Assembly (NCBI GenBank): GCA_037783415.1
Contig: JAZGTN010000085.1
Span: 4,087,501 to 4,151,500 of the forward strand
DNA: 64,000 bases
From: Leptasterias polaris
Lineage: Eukaryota; Echinodermata; Asteroidea; Forcipulatida; Asteriidae
Direction: 5' to 3'
The notes under the pieces were generated by a model that saw nothing but the letters and a program-made list of their open reading frames with translations, did no database searches and was not told where the DNA came from. The translations under genes were made by a program, and so were the position numbers. Positions 23,330-32,907 of the stretch are shown here, in pieces. Every line of letters begins with the position of its first letter. Position 1 is the stretch's first letter.

Positions 23330-24032
23330 GACTGTGCAAGTCTCGCGCGCATTCGAACTTCCGGGACCATAGTGGTCCCAACCATATGGAGTTTTACGTG
23401 GGCGAGATTTTGTTTCGTCAATTATTTTAGTTTAACGTAGTTTGTGACCTAGAAAATTATACATGTTGTTGGGAACGCAATACTAAGTGATAACAAAATA
23501 TGAAAGTAAAACCAATTCAACAATATAACGAAGAAAACCCGAGAATTAAACTTGACCTCAGCTTCCGGTTATTGCAAAAAATTAAGAATTTTGTGCTCAC
23601 CTCCGATCATAAAACTTATGTAAAAGCTTGTTTTGGATGCGCGATTATAATCGCCAGATGCTGTAATTGCAAAGCAAACCCTTTTCATTGCAGTCTATGG
23701 TGTTGAGGCGTCGGCATTCCTCTTTAAACTGCGATACGGGTCAATGTAAAACCCGTTTGACCTTCACGAATCTGCGTAAGGGGTTTCTAAAAAGTTAACA
23801 TCAAAAAAGCATCCTTGTCCCAGAGTTTTAATTTGTTTTTAATAATAATTAACACACTTTGGTGTATTTTTTTAAAAAGCTAAAACTAATTTCATGAAAT
23901 TGTAATGATTTATTTTTGTTGTTCAGATTTTGTCATGAGATATAATTTAAAACAAAGATTTGATTTCAGAAATAAAAATGTTCTTCGTTTGACGTGTTTT
24001 CTCGTTCGGATACGCGCGAGACTTGCACAGCC
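23330..24032. mobile_element. About 0.7 kb TIR element with copy B empty site
   Basis: Starts GACTGTGCAAGTCTCGCGCG and ends CGCGCGAGACTTGCACAGCC. Copy B runs straight through (ATCAGGACAATATACAAG near 56,512-56,528). The target duplication is short (TA or ATA). The interior frames (61-81 aa) have no recognised domain; it is non-autonomous as far as can be seen. Confidence 0.8.
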
Positions 24033-24082
24033 TATATACAAGTTTCGAGCTGTAAGATCAGCGACTATTTAATGTTGTTCTT

Positions 24083-24308
24083 ACACACTAAAAACGCCGG
24101 GGTCGGAATTTATCCAGATTCCGGAGGCCTGACCCATTGTGCGAAAGGTTAACCCGAAAACTGGTGAAAACGAGATTTTGACCCGATTTCTGCGTAAATT
24201 TTGATCCCATTCTTGGTCTTTTGACACAAATTCCGGGTCATACTGACCAGAAATGGGTCAGGCCCTATGCCCATTATCCAATCGTGACACAGGAGTTCTT
24301 AAGTGTGT
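24083..24308. mobile_element. Palindromic element shared by both copies
   Basis: The ends ACACACTAAAAACGCC and TTCTTAAGTGTGT are roughly inverted. The interior has GGCCTGACCCATT and AATGGGTCAGGCC in inverted orientation. It is present at the same place in copy B (about 56,570-56,798), so it predates the duplication. Confidence 0.5.
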
Positions 24309-24512
24309 ACCAGTTACAAAGTCTCAGAAAAAAAAAATCCGTTTCGAAACACTGTAAAGTAAAATAAATGAAAACTGAAGAACTCGTGATCGTTGCCATA
24401 GTCTCGAATGTGGCAAAAGAACGAATACAAAGTTACTGAACACAAATTAACTATTGTTTTCTCTACTTTAATAAACGTACCCACTTTTTGGGTCGTTTGT
24501 GTAATCTTTCTG

Positions 24513-24905
24513 TACGTGGCCCTTTAGGGGACAAGTGAGAAAAACACAATTGAAAAGGTAAAAACAATATTCAAAAATGATTTGTTCCCTCGAAATTTAA
24601 TTTTTATTAAATATATAATAATATTTCGATCCCTCAACTAACTATTTCGTCCCTTCGAAATATCATTTCATTCCCCCGAAATATGTTTTCGTTCCCCCGA
24701 AATGTTATTTCGAGGGGACGAAATCTCGGGGGAACGAAATCATTTCGAGGTAACGAAATAATATTTCGGGGGAACGAAATAATATTTCGAGGGAACGAAA
24801 TAATATTTCGGGGGAACGAAATAATATTTCGAGGGAACGAAATAATTTCATTTTTTTAAAAAACCTTTCCAAATATTTTTTACCTGTCCCTTTAGGGGCT
24901 CCGTA
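24513..24905. mobile_element. Foldback element of repeated TTCGTTCCCTCGAA units, copy 1
   Basis: The outer ends are GCCCTTTAGGGGACAAGTGA and CCTGTCCCTTTAGGGGCTCC (inverted, imperfect). The interior is a series of about 20-bp units, TTTCGTTCCCNCGAAAT in the left half and the complement ATTTCGNGGGAACGAAAT in the right half, with the turn near 24,705. It would fold into one long hairpin. The complete relative in copy B is 57,005-57,352. Confidence 0.8.
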
Positions 24906-25479
24906 TAAAAATGCTGAATGAAACGAAGAAAACACGTCTAAGACTTTCAAAGTCTCAAAACACTGCCGACCTCAATCTATTTTCCTTACAAAGAATCTCC
25001 ATCTACTATCAAGGGCGTCGATCGCTACTGAAAAGTAGGGGGGACGGGCGAGCAAGTCTTGAAAAAATACATCTTACATTATTTGTACCCCACACATTAC
25101 TTTTACATTTAATTTCTGTGTTACACTTGTTCCCTATTTTTTGATTGACCAGGAGGTGAGTTACAGGGGGTGATATTTAACAAAAGCATCATCCGAAATG
25201 GGATTTGGGCCTTGGTTTCCCTTATGTAAAACCGAGATTCTGCCAAATACAAACTTCATATTATTCACAATCCTTTTTAATTGTAACCACATTGCGACAA
25301 TTTCTTCAGTAAAATTAAGAGTTTTTGATGTTTTTGTTTCTTCTTTCGTTTTTCTTTTTTTTAAATTAATATTTTGTTTTTAGAAAACAAAATTACAACA
25401 CTGAACAACCTGCTCCTATTTATTTTAAAGGTGCTGCATACGTTTGGTAATTGGAGCCTGCTGATTAAATGATTTTGGG
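24906..25479. other. Copy A-specific intergenic, no gene seen
   Basis: No recognised repeat or coding signature. It has no counterpart in copy B within the window. Confidence 0.5.
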
Positions 25480-25848
25480 TTGAAATTTACCCAGTCAGTT
25501 TCCCTTGTGGTTTATTATTTGATATCTGATATAAAAAAGTCGCATCCCCTTATAATTATGGTGATCCCCTGGCTGCCGCTTCCCAGGTTGTATTGTATAC
25601 TTGGGTGTGGTCCCTGGCTACACGGCAGTTTGTGGTTGAATGGCTTCTGACTGGCACCCACCGAACAAGGATATTGACAAAATAGGGAGACAGCCATCAT
25701 AGGGCTAGATAGCTCAGTTGGTAGAGCGCCGGCACGTCAATCCGGAGGTCGTTGGTTCAAATCCCGCTCTAGTCAATTTTTCCTTTTTCAACCCAAAATC
25801 ATTTAAAATGTACCCAGTCAGTTTCCCTTGTGGTTTATTATTTGATAT
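25480..25848 (+). repeat. tRNA-derived SINE, single head
   Basis: Same family as 4,994-5,458. The head lies at 25,704-25,774, with box A TAGCTCAGTTGGTAGAGC and box B GGTTCAAATCC. The anticodon-loop equivalent here is ACGTCAA (GTC), unlike the GTT of the other two heads. Confidence 0.78.
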
Positions 25849-26105
25849 TTAATGTTTTTTATAATGCTTAATAGTAAAAGATGGAGTTTATGTGCATTCA
25901 ATTCAATTCATTTTGTTTATTCATCGGGTGAAAACACATGAAATTTGTTTCCCATTGAACAGCAAACTTTTAAATAAAAAAAAATACATGTTCCAGTTGT
26001 TTGAAAAATTCAAATAATAAATAATAAAAGTCCAACACTGAAGAGGTGAATCGCACAGGCGAACTTAAAAAGTGGCGGTCGGATACACGGCAAAGTTTTC
26101 CTTAC

Positions 26106-26230
26106 CTTGGTCCTTTGGTGAACTCCAATGTACGTCCACATACCACATATCCATAGATCTTCGACTCCCATCTGGACACAAAGATGTTACCTATACTCTT
26201 GCAGCTCAGAGAAAACAGTACTTCACCTGC
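26106..26230 (-). other. Candidate coding exon, unknown protein
   Basis: On the minus strand a good acceptor (TTTGTCCCACAG) and a consensus donor (CCAAG then GTAAGG) bracket 125 bases with one open frame that reads through as A-G-E-V-L-F-S-L-S-C-K-S and ends F-T-K-G-P. The frame continues upstream without a stop for 27 codons and terminates immediately inside the presumed intron (TAA at the donor), as expected for a spliced exon. I do not recognise the protein, and no adjoining exon was found. It could also be chance. The stretch has no copy B counterpart for comparison. Confidence 0.3.
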
Positions 26231-27465
26231 CTGTGGGACAAACATACATTGTAAAACGTAAGATCTATTGCTATGGCCAGTGTGATACGGAATTGTATAA
26301 TTATAACGCAAGACTACCCCCTGGGTCTGATGTTTGTTTCTCCATGGGAGTATATTGCCCAGAAAGAGCCATTCTGTCCAAGCAAGTTATAGGCAATGCT
26401 CCGATAAGATAGATTAATCATGATATTGTTAACTTGATGTATCTACCTTTAATAATCAGTCTTTACATCGAGTATAGAGAAAAGACTACGAAAGGAGTTG
26501 CACATTTCTTACTTGGAAGAAGATATTTCATTGCCGCCTGAAATACCTCGAAGTCATATTATGCTAATCCTATTGTGACTGTTAACACAAACACCCATTT
26601 TGCGGTCAGCCAAATTGTCCATTGCACAGCGGCACAGTGGAATTTGGTTAATCTGCGAGCACAGAACCCAAAACCAGTAGCTCTGTTGGATGAAAGCGTG
26701 GCAGGAAATTTATGTTTTAGTCTTAAAAAGGTTTTGAATCGGGGTTTGGAGTTGGGTACAGTTGGCCATACTATCGATGTTTTCATGGTCAGAAAGACAA
26801 ACTCACTCCTAAAGGCACATTTTCCGACCCAGAAAATCCATGAAAATTCTAATTATGTAAATTTTGACAAAACTCATTATTCTCCCGTGAATTTTGAATG
26901 TATATTTGAGTAAATTTCCTAAACTTTGGTTGATTTTCAAAAACAACCGATTGGCTAATACTTGTTATTTAAATATTCACGATTGCGTGCGTCTTTATAA
27001 ACCAGGATGAATTGTGCCCTGAGTGTCCCTGTTTGTTAGAAATCTTGACTTTTTCAGATTAAAAAGTATCAGAGTATATGTTACAGTTAATAAGCTTCAA
27101 TGTGATACTTGAATCTTTTAAAACTTATTTTCCATTAAAAGGCAGACAATGTATTTGTTTCTCACATCATGTTATTTTATAATAATAACAAAAATAATTA
27201 ATGGCATATCAAGTGCGCTGAAAAGAGGGTTGTTTAAGACAAATACAAACGGAAACTAATGTTAAGGTTGACCTGAAGTGCACTCCCTTATGCCCCTAAA
27301 ATTTCACTGTAGTTTTGGTTCTGCTTGTCACCACCCGAGTGTAGAGCATAACAGTTTGTTAGACTTATAGAAATGGCACAACAAAATGTATTGTAATTTT
27401 TTGGCGCCCTTTTTTTGTTTGTCTGTGTTCAGCCCTCATGGTATGTTTTTTTTATTTTTTTTAAT
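26231..27465. other. Intergenic; 26,570 onward is the inverted twin of copy B 58,100-59,937
   Basis: Reverse-complement identity with 59,093-59,937 starts at about 26,561. The frames at 26,559-26,913 are not preserved in the twin. No gene is called. Confidence 0.55.
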
Positions 27466-27841
27466 GAGATATCGCCTTACTCACAAGGCCACGGACGGCC
27501 ACTTCAAGGTGAGGGCTACACATAACTGATTTGGGCTATCGACCCAAATCAATTGACACCAGGGGCACGTTGCCTCCTATTCCTGGGGCTGAAACAGGGT
27601 TACCCCCTTCACAGTCCTTAAGGATGTAGGCATGGGTATCATCCACGAGGAGCATGTCTGGTAGTGCAGAATGCACTACCTTCCCAACTTTTTCGAAGCA
27701 ATTATGGTTAAGTGCCTTGCTCAGGGGCACAAGTGTCATGACCGGGTATCGAACCCACACTCTGCTGCTGAAAACACCAGAGCTTAGGTCCGGTGCTCTG
27801 GACCACGACACGCCACGACACGACACGCCACGACACGCCAC
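27466..27841 (-). repeat. tRNA-Leu-like SINE, minus orientation, followed by CACGACACGC microrepeat
   Basis: Carries the family blocks CACAAGGCCACGGACGGCC, CAATTATGGTTAAGTG and GACCGGGTATCGAACCC. On the minus strand the anticodon-loop equivalent is CCTAAGC (TAA, leucine-like). Absent from the inverted twin in copy B (about 59,130), so it is specific to A. Confidence 0.75.
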
Positions 27842-27989
27842 GTTACTCTTTAAATCAAATGCAAACATTTATTAGAAATTGCATTTTATTATTATTTGTT
27901 AATTTATAATTGTTGAAGCATTTCGGCTGCTGTATTTCAAATGTGTTTATAATAAACCAAGTGTAGGGAAATGTTCCTTTAAGCCTTAC

Positions 27990-28100
27990 CTCAAAAACAT
28001 GTTGTTGGGAAGTAGTGTTCGGCGTTGGTTGTGCGGTTCCACACTGCAGTCTAAGGCAATACACCGGAGCTATCTCCATTTCTCGTCCTTTAAAACTCAT
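27990..28100 (-). other. Candidate first coding exon, weakly THAP-like in the other copy
   Basis: On the minus strand an ATG is followed by 37 open codons ending at a consensus donor (TTTTTGAG then GTAAGG). Upstream there is a CCAAT-type motif (GGCCAATCGTGTGAG) and CpG-containing sequence conserved in copy B. In the twin (57,822-57,930) an internal frame starts M-P-R-C-I-A-L-D-C, reminiscent of the C2CH start of THAP domains, but the two copies differ by frame-changing indels. At least one copy is therefore broken, or neither is coding. The THAP suggestion is speculative. Confidence 0.25.
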
Positions 28101-28305
28101 CACAAATTGGTTCTAAAAGGTCCAACCGTGTTTGCCAAAATATAATTCCAAACTCACACGATTGGCCATAGTAAGAATTTCGGTAAATGTACAAAACAGT
28201 TCATCGGAAGACGCGACGTCCAAATCCCACGTTATTAGAGCCGAGTGTTACGGCTAGCATGCTGCCATCCAGTGCTCGACAGTCCGGCGTGAATGCCATC
28301 AGCAT

Positions 28306-28509
28306 AGAGTTATATAATAGAACAAGAGAGAGCACTCTAATTACACATACGTAACTGCGCTGGCCAACCATGGGTTCGAATCCCTATAGTTAAATTGCAT
28401 ACAAATTTCCCCTTACAGAATGTTGGTTGTGTGAACTGGGGCGTGACCTGTGTTACACGATGGGCCGTGTACCAATTTTTTGTATGCGCTCGTTCTATTA
28501 AATAACTCT
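28306..28509. mobile_element. About 200-bp TIR element with a tRNA-like T-arm motif
   Basis: The ends AGAGTTATATAATAGAAC and GTTCTATTAAATAACTCT are inverted. The interior includes GGGTTCGAATCCC, a box-B-like sequence. It is present in the inverted twin at 57,436-57,639. Confidence 0.6.
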
Positions 28510-28586
28510 TTGTACTTTAACAGTGCAAAACTCCTTTTGTTGCTTAGCAATGTTAGTAATGAAATCACTCAGCAAAAGTCTAAATC

Positions 28587-28812
28587 CTACAGGAGCCCCT
28601 CAAGGGACAGGTAAAAACAAAAGTTGGTAAGGGAAAAAAATATCAACATAATTTCGTTGCCTCAAACTAATGTTTCGTTCCCTCGAAATACTATTTCGTT
28701 CCCCCGAAATAACATACTATTTCGTTCCCTCGAAATGTTATTTCGTTACCCTCGAATAAATATATTTCGTTACCACGAAATAACTTATTTCGTTCCCTCG
28801 AAATGTTATACG
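28587..28812. mobile_element. Foldback TTCGTTCCCTCGAA element, truncated copy
   Basis: The left end AGCCCCTCAAGGGACAGGT is intact, and about six TTTCGTTNCCNCGAAAT units follow. No right terminal repeat is found before unique sequence begins near 28,813. The inverted half present in the full copies is missing. Confidence 0.7.
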
Positions 28813-30459
28813 ATAACAGCGTAGTTTTTGTTTTAATCAAGGCAGCACCATGCTTCCGTATAACCCCTTGAGACGTCTGAATGGATTTCATTTCAGCATT
28901 TTGACAAAAGTACATCTTTCTTTTCATAGAACCTCATACGTAGGGTCAAATTACCTTTTTAATAAAATTATCTTCATGATTGGTATGATCTATTACCAGT
29001 AGTAACTGTGCTATAATTAGATTGAGTTGAAGAAATAACGAAACGATTAAATTGAATTGCTTGGTGCGGTTTGTTAGTAGATGTATCTCTCTGAAAAATT
29101 GAACCCAAGTTCCGACCGGAAGACAAGGTCAAATTGGGGTCTCGTTAATTCAACTTTATTGAAGATTGTTCTAAAGCCCTTTCATAAGATGAATAGTTAG
29201 TTAAAACACCTTATGTAGTTCAGGAGATTTGATTTTCTGAAATGTTAAACTTAAAAAATTTAAATGTAGATCAGCACTTGATGAAGTTACATAAAGCGGT
29301 GTTATCTACTATTGCAGACATATCTACGCTAGAGTTTAGAGGTAATTTCGGGTTTAAAAGTGTGTCTTTGTTAGCAGACAACATCAATGCTCTTTTTGAG
29401 TTTTAAATGGGCGGCTGCATATAAGCCTTTGCCAAATCAGGCTTCGTGGGTTGAACCTTGTTTTTAGGTGATGTTTATTTTATACACCTTATCAAAAAAA
29501 AAAAAAAAAAAGCCCGGCTTGTTCAACAGTTTAGCATTCACATGGTACCATTACGATCATTTAATTTCATATTAGGCCGCATGACTCATTCAAATTTGTA
29601 AAAGCCTGCACCAAGCAAGAGCTGGTCAACCAAGACATTTTTAAAAGTGTTTAAAGGAAGTAGAAATTAAACTTAAGATTGGTTAAAATCTAGTCTTGAA
29701 TGCCTGTAAATTAAATAGAATGACTGACACGAATCTAAAAATGAGAAAAACGAAATAATGTGTGCACGCAAACGAAATTGAATGCATTAATAGCTAAAAA
29801 GTAACGCTCTAGTGGAATATTTTTAGCTGTTCTTAGGCCTACCTTGCCGGAGAAATCTCGTGCATTCTTTTCGGTCGACCATCGAACTCAATTTTTGTCG
29901 GCTGGCATACTGCTTGAGTGCTGTGCTGTCTATAGGCCAACAACATATCGTAGTCTATCTATGATTTGAGGCATCGTTATTTATCTGGTCGCTATGTCCA
30001 GAGACGTCGCCACCCGGCGGGTGTTTGTGAAAGAAAGCGGCACAGGCAGAAACATGAAAGCCGTGCACCATTAACAAACCATTCGACCGCGGACGGGTCG
30101 GGCAATGTCAAAGGGTGGCCGTTTGGTGAAACAATTGAGCAGGACAATGTCCTTTGTTTTAACTAATGTGGTTAATGTTCGTAACAAGCCCATATTGTCA
30201 GATGAGTGAGTTGGGTTTCCAGGGAGTGAGCACGGCTCAACACTGACATTATTAACGTGTAATTTATGGGAGGACACTGGGAAGCCTTTCCTCCTTGACA
30301 GGCGTTTTTTACTGCTCTTCATCTTCCTCGGTAGATAAAGTGGTGGGCCCAAGTTATTTCGCGCAAATTCGCGTGAAGCTTATGCACTGGGGATTTAAAT
30401 TGATGTTGCTCAATACTTTTTTTAAGTCCAGTGTGGGCCTTTAATTTATTGATCGGGTT
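28813..30459. other. Unique intergenic region between the two duplicates
   Basis: No match to either duplicate. A poly-A run lies at about 29,493-29,511. Frames at 29,966-30,166 (+) and 30,071-30,352 (-) overlap on opposite strands and have no recognised domain. The plus-strand one may belong with the retroelement-like fragment that follows. Confidence 0.45.
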
Positions 30460-30726
30460 CGAGGTTCATTTCTCCAATGTGAGTCTCCTAGAGTCTTCTT
30501 TTTGGGGGCGAAAAAATCACAACCTGCTATGGAAAAGAAACAGCGTGCCATTAACCGCTGGGCGGAAGCACAGTGCGCTAAACTAGGCTCTCATTATTTG
30601 CCGCACCCACAATTTGTTTGGTCGGAAACGGCCTTGTACCGTTATGATGGCGTGCATTTGTCGACACTTGGCACCGAACTCTTTTGTGACAATTTGCGCG
30701 CCTGTGTGCTTTCACTTGTATTTTAG
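30460..30726 (+). pseudogene. SGNH/GDSL-hydrolase-like C-terminal fragment, probably retroelement-derived
   Basis: The open frame without an ATG contains R-V-F-F-L-G-A, then K-Q-R-A-I-N-R-W, then Y-R-Y-D-G-V-H-L-S-T-L-G-T-E-L-F near the end. D-G-V-H is the block V Asp/His pair of SGNH hydrolases, and the spacing from the R-x-x-I-N segment fits that fold's last third. The N-terminal GDS nucleophile block is not found upstream. In animal genomes such domains commonly sit in open frames of tyrosine-recombinase or similar retroelements; that origin is an inference here. A true host gene cannot be excluded, but no splice sites or other exons are apparent. Confidence 0.45.
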
Positions 30727-31064
30727 GTGTTTCTCCCTGTGGGACACGCGTTGCGCGTTTGGCGTTTTTTCACGGGATTGACACCGAAAATACAGAGTCT
30801 GGCTAAAATTAAATTCAATGTTTTACTTTTCAGCAAAACCTTTGCTTAATCAAGTTATCAGTAAACTTATAAATTAGTGACATGCATTGTTACAAGAAGT
30901 TGTGATAGCGCTCTAATGTACCACATATATGGGCTATTTCCGACCGCATATGCCAAGGTGGAAACTCACAGCTTACTTGATTGGTTAAAATAATTGTATA
31001 ATTTACATGTGTGATTACTATAATATTATTGTTCTTAAATTTAATTGGGCATAGTATGATCACA
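30727..31064. other. Intergenic, no gene seen
   Basis: No repeat or coding signature recognised. Confidence 0.5.
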
Positions 31065-31210
31065 GGTTCGGGTCACGTGTGCCCATATTTGTTGCCCCCA
31101 TGTGCGTCAGTTTTAATACTGACATGGTTCGGGTCAGGTGTACCCATATGTAATTTAGTCAGACTTAATGCTGACATGGTTCGGGTCTGGTGTACCCATA
31201 TGTTTTGCCC
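31065..31210. repeat. About 60-bp tandem repeat, three units
   Basis: GGTTCGGGTCNGGTGTACCCATAT recurs at about 31,065, 31,127 and 31,189, preceded each time by a CTGACAT-like spacer in units two and three. The frame stays open across the array, giving a spurious 118-aa translation. Confidence 0.65.
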
Positions 31211-32548
31211 CTGTGTGCAATTTATTGTTTTAGGCGCAGTGTATGCCCAAAAAGGTTGGGAGAGGTGTGCCCCAAATGAGGTTTTATGTGTATATTATTG
31301 GTATATTGGTATGTGCGGCAGGATAGCCAAACAGTTTTCGGCATTCGGCACAATTTTATTTACGTAAAATAAAAAACAGTTTTCAAGGCTGTGACATTCA
31401 ATCACAAAATAACACGTCCCTTTGTTTCATTCGAATCTGCGTATAATCATTGATATTTTGTTTCTCTGAATACCGCAAAAAAAAAGCACGAATCTTTAAT
31501 GAAAATTTTAACCAACACCCAAAAAGTTTTATCAGAGCAAGAAAACTAAGTAATAATTTGGGGCAGAAACTAGTGTTATGTTAATACCAATATATGCTCT
31601 AAATGTTGGTATGTATCAGTATGTGAAATTACCATAGAGACAATTTTAACACTACGGTTTTTGCAGTGTGTTGGTTGGCTATAATTACATCTGACAAACA
31701 CAATAATAGGTCAGACAAAATAAGGGCTCGACATTTATTGTTGACCCTAAAGTGGCATGTTGTACTTGCTTTGGAACCAATAAACGCATGGTACCGGTAT
31801 ACTCCAGTGTCTATCTTTATAATGTTGCAGGGATGTGGACGGGGCCAAAACTTCTACTTGAAACACACACATTGAGTAAATGGTTTGATACAAACAAAGT
31901 TTAGTATTCAATTAGTTTTTGAAATGCCCCCTCTGAGAGAGTACCTCGCCGTCGGACTTACACAGCAAAACTTGGGGTGTTAAAATTCCAATAGGAGTGT
32001 TGCCCCCACAAATTTACCAGTGCCTCCAGGTGCCCCCCACACAACACGAAACAAGTTTGTGTTATGCCCCAAACATGACCATATCCCCCCCCCCCGAAAC
32101 AAATCTCCAGCCCCCAGTGAAAAAGACTTTGCTACGACGCAGACTCCGGAACACACGCTGGTTTTTATTTCAACAACTATTCCTTAATTCGTATAGAGAG
32201 CATAATGTATGTCAGGCCCGTAGGAAGCTCAAAAACATTGAGAAGCGGACTTAGAAGTCAATGCGAGCGCAAAGCCATTACGGCCTGGGGCCTGGGGCCC
32301 GCTTAAGGGCCCCGGGAAATATTTCATTATAGATGCTCTGTGGTGCAATATGGTGTAATTCCTGGCCACTTTTCCCTCACTTTTTGAGCAAAAAAAAAAA
32401 AATATGTTTTTATTGGTTTACTCTCTAATAACATATTCTTAATATTGATGAATTATTTTAGCAACAATAAACGATCAAATGTCATTTCCAAAGCTCGTTT
32501 AATGATTTTCTATAGAAAATTGGAAAGTGTTACAGAATCAGTTAATTA
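31211..32548. other. Intergenic, no gene seen
   Basis: Contains a C10 run near 32,087. The open frames of 60-85 aa have no recognised domain. Confidence 0.5.
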
Positions 32549-32907
32549 ATAATAATAATATGGATTTATATCGCGCTTTATCACACCCAAGGGCGTCTCA
32601 AAGCGCTTCTTAACATTATTACCCCTGGTCACTGGGCCATTTATTTCATTCCTTAAACCATCTCAGCTCCCTGGGGAGTATACAGCCTGTGCTGCAATAT
32701 ATGCGCTACTAAGCTAAATCAATCACAAGAACCATCTCTGCCCTCACAGGTACCCATTTTACCCCTGGGTGGAGAGAAGCAATTATAGTTAAGTGTCTTG
32801 CTCAGGGACACAAGTGTCACGACCGGGACTCGAACCCACACTCTGCTGAACAGAAACACAAGAGCTTGAGTTCGGTGCTCTTAACCACTCGGCCACGACA
32901 CTCCACA
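32549..32907 (-). repeat. tRNA-Leu-derived SINE, best preserved copy
   Basis: Read on the minus strand, the head has a 7-bp acceptor-like pairing (GTGTCGTG with CGTGACAC), box A TGGCCGAGTGG, an anticodon loop CTCAAGC (CAA, leucine), a long variable arm, and box B GGTTCGAGTCC. This is followed by the central block GCAAGACACTTAACT and a 3' tail AAAGCGCGATATAAATCC, ending in a TTA microsatellite. The tail resembles the 3' end of the LINE at 38,560. Confidence 0.85.

Larger units (their letters stand above)
1..28600. repeat. Segmental duplication, copy A
   Basis: This stretch aligns in the same order and orientation with 37,596-57,300. The anchors I checked by eye are 1-750 with 37,596-38,060, 2,230-4,600 with 40,930-42,470, 8,860-11,280 with 42,455-44,980, 13,560-14,110 with 44,995-45,510, 15,740-17,400 with 45,510-46,790, 17,420-20,250 with 49,510-54,980, and 20,260-24,900 with 54,990-57,340. 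The segment 26,570-28,600 aligns to 57,350-59,937 in inverted orientation. Differences are point changes, small indels and whole-element insertions. The left boundary lies outside the window. Exact identity was not computed. Confidence 0.9.

Noticed and set aside
26072..26412. Plus-strand frames of 60 and 94 aa
   Set aside because: They overlap the splice-framed minus-strand candidate and have no support of their own.
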